A stretch of DNA of 64,000 bases from Bombyx mori (GCF_030269925.1 NC_085127.1:2115501-2179500); one strand, 5' to 3'. Counted from the first letter of the stretch, positions 31,375 to 42,192 are shown. Numbers and translations are program-made. The notes: a model not told the origin generated them from the letters alone.

Positions 31375-31640
31375 GTCTTTTTTTTCTTACCTAAGCTGAT
31401 GGTCTTGAGAAACCATTTCAGCGTAGCCTTAACTAGTAGGTGAGCTCACGGGGCTCAAACCTGAAAACGTTGCTAACACTAACCCTAGCGTAGTGTTTCG
31501 TAGAATTTACCATCAGATCGGAAGCGCGACCCTCTGAGAAGATCCGGCGAGAAACTCAGTGGGCCGTATCTATGGGTTAATTTACTCGCCGAGCCCTTCG
31601 TCGCAAGCGACGGGTTCGACGAGAAGGGTGACCGGCTCGA
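31375..31640 (-). mobile_element. LINE family A 3' end
   Basis: Inverted copy from a poly-T run and CTTACCTAAGCTGATGG to CGCAAGCGACGGGTTCGACG. Confidence 0.8.
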
Positions 31641-31642
31641 AG

Positions 31643-31735
31643 TTTGTTAAAATAGGCAGCGGCTTGGCTCTGCCCCTGACACTGCTGACGTCGATGAGCA
31701 ACGGTAACCACTTTCCATCAGGTGAGTCAATGATA
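31643..31735 (+). mobile_element. LINE family B tail fragment
   Basis: AGGCAGCGGCTTGGCTCTGC through CGGTAACCACTTTCCATCAG; the tail end is lost. Confidence 0.78.
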
Positions 31736-31762
31736 GTTTGTTTAAAAAAAAACATATTAAAT

Positions 31763-31834
31763 AAGGCAGCACGCACTACGGTATGTATGATTGTGCTACG
31801 AAAATGTGTATTTCGCCTAATTGACTGGCGATAT
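31763..31834 (+). repeat. 72-bp direct repeat, left copy
   Basis: AAGGCAGCACGCACTACGGT, then TACGAAAATGTGTATTTCGC. It repeats at 32124-32196 with about five differences; a MITE lies between. Confidence 0.88.
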
Positions 31835-31835
31835 G

Positions 31836-32113
31836 TGAGTCGACTATTATCAAAGCCGGTAATGTGACTTTTGGACAAGTATTGGTAAATCAGAAAAACG
31901 AATTATTGACTTTGTATTCCATTGGCAGTCACAAAACTCTTCTGAACGACATCTTAGATAAATAACAGGTTAAGTATTAACCTTTATTTAATGCAGGTTT
32001 TGAACCGTATTATTTGAAGGAGACGATTATATTCAAATCAAGCTGTATTGACATATCAATAACATTTTTTTGTCCAAATGCACAGATTGCCACCTTTGAT
32101 AATAGACGACTCA
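31836..32113. mobile_element. 278-bp MITE, TGAGTCG termini, second copy
   Basis: Reverse complement of 13746-14023 with the same total length. The inverted ends TGAGTCGACTATTATCAAAG and CGACTCA close it. Confidence 0.85.
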
Positions 32114-32123
32114 TATATAAGTT

Positions 32124-32196
32124 AAGGCAGCACGCACTACGATATGTATGATTGCGCTACGAAAATGTGTATTTCGCCTAATTGTCTGGCGGTATG
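32124..32196 (+). repeat. 72-bp direct repeat, right copy
   Basis: Matches 31763-31834. Begins 10 bp after the MITE and ends 45 bp before a possible transcription start. Confidence 0.88.
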
Positions 32197-32240
32197 TACT
32201 GGTATGTAGCTCGGCGAGGAAGCGGCAGATCTACAGGTTT

Positions 32241-32413
32241 TCAGTCTGCGGGCGACTACGGCGTAGAGCGCGCGCTTAGTTCGCATTTGAGATAGCAGCG
32301 CTTTTGTTTTTATTTGACATTCGATTTGTTCGCGGTGTTGTTTTTTTTTAAAGCATCCGTACAGGAAACCCAATCGTATCGATTCGTTTTTCGATAAAAT
32401 TTACACAATAAGG
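32241..32413 (+). other. Possible first exon with arthropod initiator
   Basis: TCAGTC (32241) fits the arthropod initiator. A GC-rich leader without a long frame ends ATAAGG before gtgagt (GT at 32414). It could be the 5'-UTR exon of the ankyrin gene whose first coding exon, at 56579, opens at a splice acceptor; the link is a guess. Confidence 0.28.
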
Positions 32414-32822
32414 GTGAGTTCAATTTGATTTTTTATTAGTGTCTGTTCTTTTAAAAACAAGTTAAAACGAATTCCACAAAGTCGCAAAAAAACACGGTAG
32501 GTACGGCTCGTGTTTAATAAGAAAATTATATATCTCATCGTCTTCTATAGCCTTTCCTTTTACAATGTATTATTCTTACTAAATTTATTACACCACAGAT
32601 CAAAATATTTTCATTCATAAAATTATAATAATAATAAAATATTTAAATAATTAAATAGAAGTGAGATTTTCCTCATCCGGTTTCTGGCAACCAGCTTCGC
32701 TCTTTAAGCTTAGTTACTTTTTGTATCATTTAATTATCAGAATTGAGAAAATTTAATTTTATTCAGTCGAACTATCTCGAATAACTAAAAGATGATACGC
32801 TTGTAAAAACAATTTTACCTAA
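32414..32822. other. Non-coding AT-rich DNA
   Basis: Nothing recognised. Confidence 0.4.
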
Positions 32823-33040
32823 ACATCAGCCCGCTGAGTTTCTCGCCGGATCTTCTCAGCGGGTCGCGATACCGATCCGATAGTAGATTTATTTGCGAAG
32901 CAGCTGCCCTTGAGTTGTTAGGTCTCCTTCGAAGGCGCTCGGGCAGCTGTTAGCAAATCCCGCACCTCCTGGCTGAGCCTTTGCTCGCCCACCTGTCCTG
33001 GTGAAACTGGAAAGGCCTCCGGGCCACCAGTAATCATTTA
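32823..33040 (+). mobile_element. LINE family A-related 3' end (variant)
   Basis: GCTGAGTTTCTCGCCGGATC is shared with family A. It then diverges into TGAGTTGTTAGGTCTCCTTC, GGCTGAGCCTTTGCTCGCCC and GGTGAAACTGGAAAGGCC. The same variant is inverted at 62505-62687. Confidence 0.72.
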
Positions 33041-33185
33041 ATCATTAAAAATCTTGTAAAAACATTAAGTAAAGATCCGTGACCGATTCACTAACAGAAC
33101 TTCAAATCCTTTAGGTACCAAGTTTTATAACACGGGTGCATGAGGAGCTTTCACAATGAAAGCGCGCTGACTGACTGAATGAGCG

Positions 33186-33351
33186 GATGAGCGCTATGAC
33201 ATGTCCTTCTTTAAAAAAGGCTTGTGGAGAGTATTAAGCGGTAGGCAGCGGCTTGGCTCTGCCCCTGGCATTGCTGAAGTCCATGGGCGACGGTAACCAC
33301 TCACCATCAGGTGGGCCGTATGCTCGTCTGCCTACAAGGGCAATAAAAAAA
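33186..33351 (+). mobile_element. LINE family B 3' end
   Basis: GAGCGCTATGACATGTCCTT to TACAAGGGCAATAAAAAAAG, a close match to 9897-10060. Confidence 0.85.
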
Positions 33352-34315
33352 GAAAAAAAGAAAGTAGAACACCGAGCTATGAAATTGAAACCGTGGATTA
33401 CGTTTATATCATCGTCTGATTGCCCCTAAATCCTAAATCTTGCAGTAGAGTGTAGGACACCGGCATGAGTAGATACTATAGTGATTACGACTGTTAAGAG
33501 GTATTCACGTATTCGTATTCAAAAGTGGGACGGTGGACAACACACTGGAACGAAGACTGTAGAGACTTTAAAATAAGTATGAGCTATTATAACTCTGGAC
33601 ATCTTTTTTTTTTCGTTTTGTTTTTTGATCGGACGGAAATTGTAGGTCTTCTGCTTACGCGTTGGACGCAATGATAATCTGACTATGAGCACTTGAGGTT
33701 CAATGACTCGCGTCTTAATCTCGAATCAGATAGGACTCAACCGAGGCACACGCTCGTCAGCGACGTGTTTATCATATTCTAGATAGGAGCTACAAGTCGG
33801 CGGAGATAGGGAGGCGATCTCTATATCACGGAACAGGTCGTGACCACGACTGCCTTCTCAGAAGCCGCAGTGCTCCTGCAACGTATTCGGAATAACTTCG
33901 AAATGTAGGATTTTGTTTCATTGTTGTGTTCTTGTGACATGATGTTTTAGTTCCAATTATGTTGGGAAAATTAAATCACATCAAAAATAAAATAATAAAG
34001 AATATCCGTACTAAACAAAAAATCAACGATGTTTCCCAAGAAATTTTCGCAAATTACTCCCGCCTCGCGCTGGAAAGCTGCGAAGTTGGAAAACAAAAAG
34101 TTTAATTTTTCAAAGCTCTCAAAGACAGCGAAGCCGGGATCCCTTCATGGCAGCTCTGTGTGTTCACGTCTCTGTAAAGTTGCTCCATTTTCCACTTTTC
34201 CTTCTTGCGAACTCATCGTAATGCTTATGTGTCCTACATAAGTATTTCGTAAATCGATTATGACAGATTGCTATCGATGCCTTTCTTGTACGAAACCTTT
34301 TTAAGAATGCAATTT
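33352..34315. other. Non-coding DNA
   Basis: No gene recognised. Short frames (for example 34029-34241) lack splice or coding support. Confidence 0.35.
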
Positions 34316-34688
34316 ACTGGTGGTAGGACCTCTTGTGAATTCGAGCGGGTAGGTACCAACACCCTGCCTATTTCTGCCGTGAAGCAGTAAAGTATTAATT
34401 GACATGGCTTAATTAAATTATTGAGATTGGTGGAATACCTCCGATTTGGGACAAATTAATGTCGATGAATCTTACAAATCTATACTAATATATAAATTTG
34501 CCGTGAAGCAGTAATGCGTTTCGGTTTGAAGGGTGGAGCAGCCGTTGTAACTATACTGAGACCTTAGAACTTATATCTCAGGGTGGGTGGCGCATTTACG
34601 TTGTGGATGTCTATGGGCTCCAGTAACCACTTAACACAGGGTGGGCTGGGGGTGCGTCCATCCATTTAAGCAATAAATAAAAAAAAAG
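34316..34688 (+). mobile_element. Bm1 SINE interrupted by a 108-bp insertion
   Basis: The Bm1 body starts TACTGGTGGTAGGACCTC. At TGCCGTGAAGCAGTAA (34375-34390) it is interrupted; the same 16 bp recur at 34499-34514, after which Bm1 continues to its tail at 34688. Confidence 0.88.
34391..34498 (-). mobile_element. 108-bp insertion in Bm1, flanked by a 16-bp duplication
   Basis: Contains TGGAATACCTCCGATTTGGG, also seen at 29560-29633 and 38301-38367. It ends with TCTATACTAATATATAAATT, identical to the Helitron family 1 5' end. Confidence 0.8.
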
Positions 34689-35139
34689 TAACCGTTTAAT
34701 ATTTGAAATTCTCTTACCATCTAAACCTCAAGTCAAACTGTCAGACGTCATAATACTTTTAGTTCTTTCCGAGTGCAAAGAAACGTAAATGACAAGAAAT
34801 ATTTTATAAAATCCGGTAATTAGTACCTGTATTCCAACCCACACTATTACATCTAATATCGATCGACCTTAGTCGTCCATTACCACGAAAATTATAGAAA
34901 CGTTCGGAAATAGTAAGTTTTTATAAATTTTATTTCCTACCTTTTCAATTGCACCATATGGGGCTATTTTATCTGCGCCCTAACGGGAAAAATAATAACA
35001 TGAAAACAATTAAAACAAGACTCGAAGAATTAAATCTAGCAAATGCGGAAGTGAAAAAAGTGGCCTAACTTGTTCTGAAGAGAACGAATTTACATCTTCA
35101 ATTCTCAAGTCACATTCGCGGGCCTAAAACTACGATTTT
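34689..35139. other. Non-coding DNA
   Basis: Nothing assigned; a short family A-like word (TATGGGGCTATTTT) near 34959. Confidence 0.4.
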
Positions 35140-35290
35140 TTTATTGTCTTTATAGGCAAACGAGCATACGGCTCACCCGACGGTAAGTGGTTCCATTGCT
35201 CATGGACGTCAGCAATGCCGGGGCAGAGCCAAACCGCTGCCTACCGTTAAGTACTCTCCACTAGCCTCGTTCGAAGTAGGATATGTCATG
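35140..35290 (-). mobile_element. LINE family B 3' tail
   Basis: TTTATTGTCTTTATAGGCAA to GTTCGAAGTAGGATATGTCA, the reverse complement of the 9907-10050 region. Confidence 0.83.
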
Positions 35291-35587
35291 ATAAGTAAAA
35301 GTAATAATTACACACAGTGACAAATTTGATATAGTAAGCAGCCCTTAAATAGGATTAGCTATTCTGTTGTGGGTGTGAGAAATACACATTCAATCAGTGA
35401 TACCAAAAATATCCGATAAAGGAGCTATAAAGGAGGATACCTCCGTCTGGCGATCAATGTTGGACCACGAGAATTACGGTGACTAACTAATCTGATTTCC
35501 TTTTTTCTTGATTATTAATTCAATTGAAACGTTGTATAGTTATTATTGGCATTCACTGTTAGTACCGCCATCGTACGATGACGAATT

Positions 35588-35763
35588 AGGATGTTCTAAA
35601 AATCTTCGCGTACAGTACCCGACAATAAACATTGCACATCGACATGAAGAATGAGACAGTCCACTAATTTCGCCTGTCGCATACTACCGCATACTACCTG
35701 TGTGATCTTTGTCAGTCGTTGTTCAAGTACGACCCTCATACATAACAAGCTGCTAGTGTCATG
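35588..35763 (+). repeat. Duplicated MITE segment, left copy
   Basis: GATGTTCTAAAAATCTTCGC, then the terminus TACAGTACCCGACAATAAAC, ending GCTAGTGTCATG. The right terminus is missing. Paired with 36025-36252. Confidence 0.8.
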
Positions 35764-36024
35764 TTTTTTATTTATTTATTTTTATTTATTGCTTAGGTGG
35801 GTGGACGAGCTCATAGCCCACCTGGTGTTAAGTGGCTACTGGAGCCCATAGATATCTACAACGTAAATGCGCCACCCGCCTTGAGATATACGTTCTATGA
35901 TCTCAGTATAGTTACAACGGCTGCCCCACCCTTCAAACCGAAACGCATTACTGCTTCACGGCAGAAATAGGCAGGGTGGTGGTGCCCATCCGCGCGGACT
36001 CACAAGAGGTCCTACCGCCAGTAA
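35764..36024 (-). mobile_element. Bm1 SINE between two duplicated segments
   Basis: Inverted Bm1 from a TTTATTTATTTATTTTTA tail to CCTACCGCCAGTAA. Confidence 0.9.
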
Positions 36025-36252
36025 AAATGTTCTAAAAATCTTTGCGTACAGTACCCGGCAATAAACATTGCACATCGACATATAGAATGAGAGAGTTGAC
36101 TGATTTCGTAGAGCATTATACGCTTGTCGCATACTACCGCATCGCACCTATGTGATCTTTGTCAGTCGTTGTTCAACTACGGTCCTCGTAAATAACAAGC
36201 TGCTAGTGTGATGTCAAATCGATGCGTATTATTTATTGTCAGGTACTGTAAC
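36025..36252 (+). mobile_element. MITE with TACAGTACC inverted termini, right copy
   Basis: The left terminus TACAGTACCCGGCAATAAAC (about 36049) pairs with the right terminus TTTATTGTCAGGTACTGTA (ends about 36250). The same left terminus and the 20 bp before it occur in the left copy. Confidence 0.78.
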
Positions 36253-36645
36253 ATAGAGGCGAAATATAGCTACGTTAATAATAAAATAAAATCACCTTTC
36301 AAACAACACGGACCTCGAATTACGGTACAGGGCCCTTCGTTGCGAACTCGAAACGGTTCGAACGTCTCCCACTAGACGATAAGTGGGCCCCTTGTTATTC
36401 CGTGGCTAATGACACCTCGTTATTCGGACCGTCCTTTTACCGCGTAATGGGGTCAGAGTAATGATTTTTTTTATTGTTTCACATTCATTTCGGAGACGTC
36501 CGTCGGCTGGGTTCGGAATTCGGAATTTGGTCGTTAAAAATAATAAGGTTGTTCAATTGTGAAGGAAACACTGAACACAGGGATTAATTAATTGAAAACA
36601 GTCGTCATACTAAACAATGAATGCTTCTACTCTCTTATGAGTGAA
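36253..36645. other. Non-coding DNA
   Basis: GC-richer 36300-36480 could not be assigned. Confidence 0.35.
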
Positions 36646-37078
36646 ATCGTCGTGGCCTAACGGATAAGACGTCCGGTGCATTCGTGTTGAGCGATGCACC
36701 GGTGTTCGAATCCCAGGCGGGTACCAATTTTTCTAATGAAATACGTACTCAAAAAATGTTCACGATTGACTTCCACGGTAATAAAAATAATAAAAATCAA
36801 ACCCACAAAATTATAATTTGCGTAATTACTGGTCGTAGGACCTCTTGTGAGTTCGCGCCGGTAGGTACCACCACCCTGCCTATTTCTGCCGTGAAGCAGT
36901 AATGCGTTTCGGTTTGAAGGGTGGGGCAGCCGTTGTAACTATACTTGAGACCTTAGAACTTATATCTCAAGGTGGGTGGCGCATTTACGTCGTAGATGTA
37001 TATGGGTTCCAGTAACCCCTTCACACCAGGTGGACTACGAGCTCGTCCACCCATCTAAGCAATAAAAAAATAAAAAAA
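36646..37078 (+). mobile_element. Full-length Bm1 SINE
   Basis: The most complete copy, about 430 bp. It has a tRNA-derived head with A box TGGCCTAACGG (36653-36663) and B box GTTCGAATCC (36704-36713), the linker with ACGATTGACTTCCACGG, the body, and a tail ending AATAAAAAAATAAAAAAAT. The intact pol III promoter elements make it the best reference copy in the window. Confidence 0.95.
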
Positions 37079-38300
37079 TCTACGTTGTAAAGTGTGTGGG
37101 TGTATTCTCAACATCAAGTGGGCCGTGAGCTAGCTTATATACAAATTGTATAAATGGGACCACACGAGAAGCAACAGCTATCAAATAAAATATAAAAATC
37201 GGCTCACTGAAAACAGTTCTGGGGTAACAAGCATAAAAAATAACGTCAAACTGAAAATTTCCTTTTTCAAAGTCACTTAAAAATGAAGTAAAATGTCAAA
37301 TAGAACGTAAAACTCGTAAACACAGCTCATCACAGCGTTGAGGAACGCACTGTTCTGACCAATAAAAATTTATTGAACCAATGCAATTGCATTGTTAAAG
37401 CCACTTTTATTTTTTAGTTTATTACTTTATTGTGCCGATGTACAATAGCAATTTCCTTTGTCAGATTTTACTAAATGACAGAAATATTTAGCTTAAATAA
37501 ATGTGTTTCCAAATTAATTCGCTTATTATGTATGTTTTCATAAAGTATTCAAACTCGAAGCTATTCACCGTAAGATCTAATTTATTTATATTTATATTCA
37601 CTTTGATCATTTCAAAGTTCAAAGTAAGGAAATTAGATATTCGACATCTCCGCAATCTCCGGTACGCGCGGAAGAAAAATATGTTTTGTTTTAATTTTTT
37701 TTTTCACTTTATAAATAAATAAGTGCTTCTGTCTTCATTGAATTGTATGCGGTAGCTATCGCATAGATATAGAAAAAAAAAGTAGTAAGATCAATATGCC
37801 GTAAAAATAGTGTCAGTCAATTCCACCGATCTTTATCTAAATTACACCTAAAAATTTTAGATATTGTTTGTGAGATCACGAGTAGTCATTTTTACAATCA
37901 CACCACCTGTCGGTGGTTAGTGAGCATTGACGTGTTTGATATTGTCGATGTCCATAATCTGTAATATCTGCCTTAGACACACAAGCACTGGTAGCTTTTA
38001 ACAAATCTCACAAGGTACAAAGTTATAAAAGACCCTACCTAATAAAACAATACGACTGAGTCATAACACAGCCTGATGTACCAGGTCACCATAAATATGT
38101 AGGCATCTGTAACCGCAAGCCCACTTCGCGTCAAAGGATTCACTTTTACGACTAGCAATGTCTGCTAAGTATTTTGAAAAACGTTGTTGTTTTTGTTTCG
38201 TTCTTAAATAGATTTTATTATGAGTTACATGTGAGTTAATTGAGCACAAAATATAATGGTAACAGTAATTTAAGTTTACGGATTTAGTTTGTTAATAGGC
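37079..38300. other. Non-coding AT-rich DNA
   Basis: No gene recognised; several 60-75 codon frames are chance. Confidence 0.4.
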
Positions 38301-38367
38301 AAATTATTGTGACATCGGTGGAATACCTCCGATTTGGGAAAAATTAATGTCAATGAATCTTACAAAT
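38301..38367 (+). repeat. Fragment of the GGTGGAATACC repeat
   Basis: ATCGGTGGAATACCTCCGAT to CATGAATCTTACAAA-like sequence, shared with 29560-29633 and 34391-34498. A Helitron end starts exactly after it. Confidence 0.75.
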
Positions 38368-38605
38368 CTATACATATAAAAATGAATTGCTGTTCGTTAG
38401 TCTCGCTAAAACTCGAGAACGGCTGAACCGATTTGGCTAATTTTGGTCTAGAATTATTTGTGGAAGTCCAGAGAAGGTTTAAAAGGTAGATAAATATGAA
38501 AATGTTCGGAATTAAATAAAAATAACAATTTTGTTTTTCCTTTGATGTGTCCCCCATCGGACGGATTCCTTTTGTTTGTTTTAAGTTTATTTAAATATAT
38601 TAATA
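38368..38605 (+). mobile_element. Helitron fragment (family 4)
   Basis: Starts TCTATACATATAAAAATGAA with GAGAACGGCTGAACCGATTT. The 3' end is cut by the next Helitron. Confidence 0.68.
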
Positions 38606-38820
38606 CTAGCGACCCGCCCTCGCTTCGCTTCGGAAACATTAAAACACACATGAAACAAAAAAATAAAATAAAAAAAAATTTAAAAAAAGTAGCCTATGTT
38701 CATCAGGGACAATGTCGGCTTCTAATGGAAAAAGAATTTTTCAAATCGGTCCAGTAGTTTCGGAGCCTATTCGAAACAAACAAACAAACAAATCTTTCCT
38801 CTTTATAATATTAGTATAGA
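38606..38820 (-). mobile_element. Short Helitron (family 5), inverted
   Basis: On the - strand it starts TCTATACTAATATTATAAAG and ends CGAAGCGAGGGCGGGTCGCTAG. The TC and CTAG ends are present; the 214-bp copy is complete. Confidence 0.78.
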
Positions 38821-39297
38821 TACGTGAAACAAAAACTTTGTATCCCTTTTTACGAAAATTGCGCGGACGGAGGAGTATGAAATTTTCCACACTTATAGAG
38901 AATATATAGAGAAGAAGTGCACAATGCTAATATTTTTTTTAAATAATGCATAAAAGATACATTAAATCAATAAAGAAAACATTACACACACTACATACCA
39001 TGTATTTGACGCACACACGCATGCATACTATTTATTGTCAAACTTTTGTTCTTGACGTCTGTTGTCAAATTGAGAATAGATTAAATATTGTTTGTCTTTG
39101 TTAATATTTTTTTATAGTGTAATCTTGGCGAAATTTGTGATTATAGAAGTATAAAATACAATCATAATAGGGTACAAACTTACAATTCCAATTAATTATA
39201 GTCGAATTTCGACTACTGTGGGACCTCTAATTTAAACAAAAGCTTAGGTCTTTTATTTATCTATTGACGCACTTCGAAGTCTGCCGGGTCAGCTAGT
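38821..39297 (+). mobile_element. Helitron (family 3) with intact 3' end
   Basis: TACGTGAAACAAAAACTTTG to CTGCCGGGTCAGCTAGT. The first 410 bp match 27735-28135. The 5' few bases are replaced by the neighbouring Helitron. Confidence 0.78.
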
Positions 39298-39765
39298 GAT
39301 ATTATAATAATTGCAACTCAGTCACAATATAATAAGTCTCGTGGGCTGGCTATTATTAAAATTTACTTTGTTTGTTGTATGTTTGTAAATGATAGCCCAC
39401 CTAGTGATGATCGGGTGATCGGTTTATTATAATATGAGGTCAAAATGCCAACTGTAATATACATATTAAGATTATTTGCTACTTGTACAAAATACCTACA
39501 ATTAAAACTCTTTACAAGTCGGTATTCAAGTCGTTATCAAGTATCAAAAATGTTCATTGAATTTATTTTGTGAATTCAGCCGTTCAAAGAAGAAAATTGA
39601 AAAGTCCTTGAGGCGCGCTTTGAGTGAAAATTTCGAATTTTAATAAAAACTATACGATAAAGAAGTGCCTTTCATTTTCTTAATAGAAATTATTATATTT
39701 TTACACTCAGCAAGAGGGCAAACTCGTTCGTAATATAAAAATATATATTTACCACACTTTTTTTA
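39298..39765. other. Non-coding AT-rich DNA
   Basis: Nothing recognised. Confidence 0.4.
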
Positions 39766-39964
39766 TTTAATTATGGGTTTATCCATCAACCTTGCAACCC
39801 ACCTAGTGGTTGCCGGAGTCCATAGACATCACGACGCGTGACCCACCTAGAGACATGAGGTCAAACTCTCGATTGAAACGTGCGAGCTTAAAATACGCCA
39901 TATTTCGGAAATTTACGGGTACGAGTACGCTGGGCGTTTTATCCTTTATGCCACGATGACTTTA
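39766..39964 (-). mobile_element. Old Bm1 relic
   Basis: CAACCCACCTAGTGGTTGCC and GTTTTATCCTTTATGCCACG retain Bm1 tail and head words in the right order, with a large deletion. Confidence 0.6.
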
Positions 39965-40089
39965 AAGAATTTTTGCTCCTTAACAATACTCAAAACGAAG
40001 GCAGCAACTATTTTCTTTTGGTACGGTAATTAAAAAGAATGAAAAGTTCACTTCTGGCTTCAATGTGAAGAACATTCGCGTTTTGGTGT

Positions 40090-40225
40090 TGACTATTCTC
40101 AGTGGGTCGCGTTTCCGGTCCGGTGGTAGATTCTGCGAAGCACGGCTCTTACTAGGGCCACCTATACGTCAAGGAGAATCTGAAATAACCTCTCAAGGCT
40201 ATCAGCATAGGTAGGAAAAAACAAG
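40090..40225 (+). mobile_element. LINE family A 3' fragment
   Basis: GACTATTCTCAGTGGGTCGC to AGCATAGGTAGGAAAAAAC, with an internal deletion. Confidence 0.75.
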
Positions 40226-40260
40226 AAAAAAAGGTGTTCACTCGCACTAAGCAATATCTG

Positions 40261-40422
40261 TGTGCTTAGTGCGAGTTTTTTAACGTTCTCGATAGCGTAA
40301 AAATTAACTAAAACTTGTATGGAGTTGGAACGTTTGCCGCTAGAGACCGCTGTTCCAACTGCATACAAATTTGAGTTAACTTTTACGCTCTCGAGAACGT
40401 TAAAAAACTCGCACTAAGCACA
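40261..40422. mobile_element. Fold-back MITE (TGTGCTTAG family)
   Basis: 162 bp. The ends TGTGCTTAGTGCGAGTTTTT and CTCGCACTAAGCACA are perfectly inverted; arms of about 70 bp, centre GCCGCTAGAGACCGC. Confidence 0.88.
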
Positions 40423-40689
40423 CAGTGCCACTCATCTCTCCATCTTATAGAAATTATAATAATACAAAAATTTATAAGAACAATTTCTGCAAAACTCCAC
40501 AAGGATTGTTTTTCGATGCGGATCCAATTATTTTCGGAATAGTTGTACGTGGAACCAAACTGAATTTTCGTTTAGATCGGCAAATGATATCAAACTAATC
40601 GGGTATTCATGAAAAAATGTTTCACATTTATAATAATATTGTTCGAGCTTCCCACTGAAGCGATATTTCGCAGGCCTCTTAACACCTAC

Positions 40690-41135
40690 AGACTACGCCG
40701 GATCTTCTCAGTGGCTCGCGATTTCGATACGATGGTAGATTCGGTGAAACATTGCTCTTGCTACAACATATGTTGGCTAATTCTCTCAGGCTAATCTTCG
40801 TGAGTTCGCCCGCCTAACGATGTGAAATCAGAATAGCCCCTTGAAGCTAAAAAGGTGCTTTTAGGTACCACAAGCACCGGTCACCGTGCTCGTCAAACCC
40901 GTCGCTTGCGACGAATGGCTCGACGAGCGAATTAACCCACAGACACAGCCCACTGAGTTTCTCACCAGATTTTCTCAGTGAGTCGCGTTTCCGATCCGGT
41001 GGTAGATTCCGCGAAGCACTGCTCTTGCTAGGGCCAGTGTTAGCAACACTCCGGTTTGAGCTCCGTGCGCTCACCTACTAACTAAGGTTACGCTGAAATA
41101 GCCTCTCAGGGCTATCAGCTTAGATAGGAAAAAAA
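40690..41135 (+). mobile_element. Two LINE family A 3' ends in tandem
   Basis: A diverged copy (40690-40850) is followed by a better copy (40855-41135) that starts GGTGCTTTTAGGTACCACAA and ends AGCTTAGATAGGAAAAAAAA. Confidence 0.75.
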
Positions 41136-41439
41136 ACTGACCAGGAAAGTCGAATTCTGAATTGCATTGTTTAATTAATTACTTAACGTTCGAGCCGGAA
41201 CGCACGACTCCATGATATTAGTAGTACTCACCTGTGGGAGCTCGACCATTCCAACAGTAATTACGTAAAATTTTTGAACAATTCTTAGAATAATTGTCTC
41301 TGAAGCTTCTCTGAAGGATTAAAATCAGGAATGAGGTTAAATGACAGAGAACTAAAATCGACGACATTCCTCAGAGAGTTGGCAAGTTGAAATGGCAGTG
41401 AGTTGGATATAAATGCTATAGAACCAACGATCACCAAAG

Positions 41440-41620
41440 CAGACTGGTTCTTTATCGGCAAACGTAATGTGGGATGCAGCCTGACTAGGTGGTGCCATGA
41501 CCTTCGATGGATGGCCGGCTGGAAATGGATGGGGACAGTGGAAAACCGGCCTTAATGAAGTAGACAGGCCTTTCGTTAGTAGTGCACGACTGTGGGCTGA
41601 TGATGATGATGATGATACTT
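41440..41620 (+). mobile_element. RTE-like LINE 3' end
   Basis: GGTTCTTTATCGGCAAACGT to GTGGGCTGATGATGATGATG. The GATGAT tail on sense strand matches the RTE-type 3' end at 23312. Confidence 0.7.
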
Positions 41621-41867
41621 TCTCTGGCGAAGTTCTCCTTTTTAAGCCGACTTTAAGAGGAAGTTCTCAATTCCATTTGTTTTTACAAGAAGCTAACTAC
41701 ATTTGGATACAGTAATCTAATCCTCTTCGTCCATTAAATATTTAATGGGAACCACTGACGCGGGTACGGACCAGTCAACAAATTGTTGTACGATTAGGGA
41801 TCCGTGAGCTGAATATTCAAGTATGACAGCGAATCACTTCGAATTATTAACTAGGCTTAACCGACTT

Positions 41868-42192
41868 CAAAAAAGTAGGAGGTTTTCAATTCGACAGTAT
41901 GTTGTTTTTTTTATGTGTAACAAACTCATAACTTTTGACTGGGTGAATCGATTTTGATGATTATATTTTTATTAGAAAGCTGACGCTTCCCGTGTGGCTC
42001 CATTTCAATAGTCTAGTTCTCATAATGGCATCCATGAGAAAACCATATGAGTCTTAAATTTGCATTAAGTACGTGCGCGACAAATAGATAAATAACTCAA
42101 TATCACGTCAACCCATTTCGATGATTATTGTTTTTAGTGTTATATTAAATTAGTTTTGGAATATCTTTTTTTTCTATTTGAAGTCGGTTTTT
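41868..42192. mobile_element. Fold-back element with AACCGACTTCAAA ends
   Basis: The left end AACCGACTTCAAAAAAGTAG and the right end TATTTGAAGTCGGTT are inverted, about 320 bp apart. Related sequence, one end only, is at 54985-55180. Non-coding. Confidence 0.7.

Noticed and set aside
36646..36720. Possible tRNA gene with A and B boxes
   Set aside because: It is the tRNA-derived head of a Bm1 SINE that continues without break into the SINE body; the same head is attached to other Bm1 copies.
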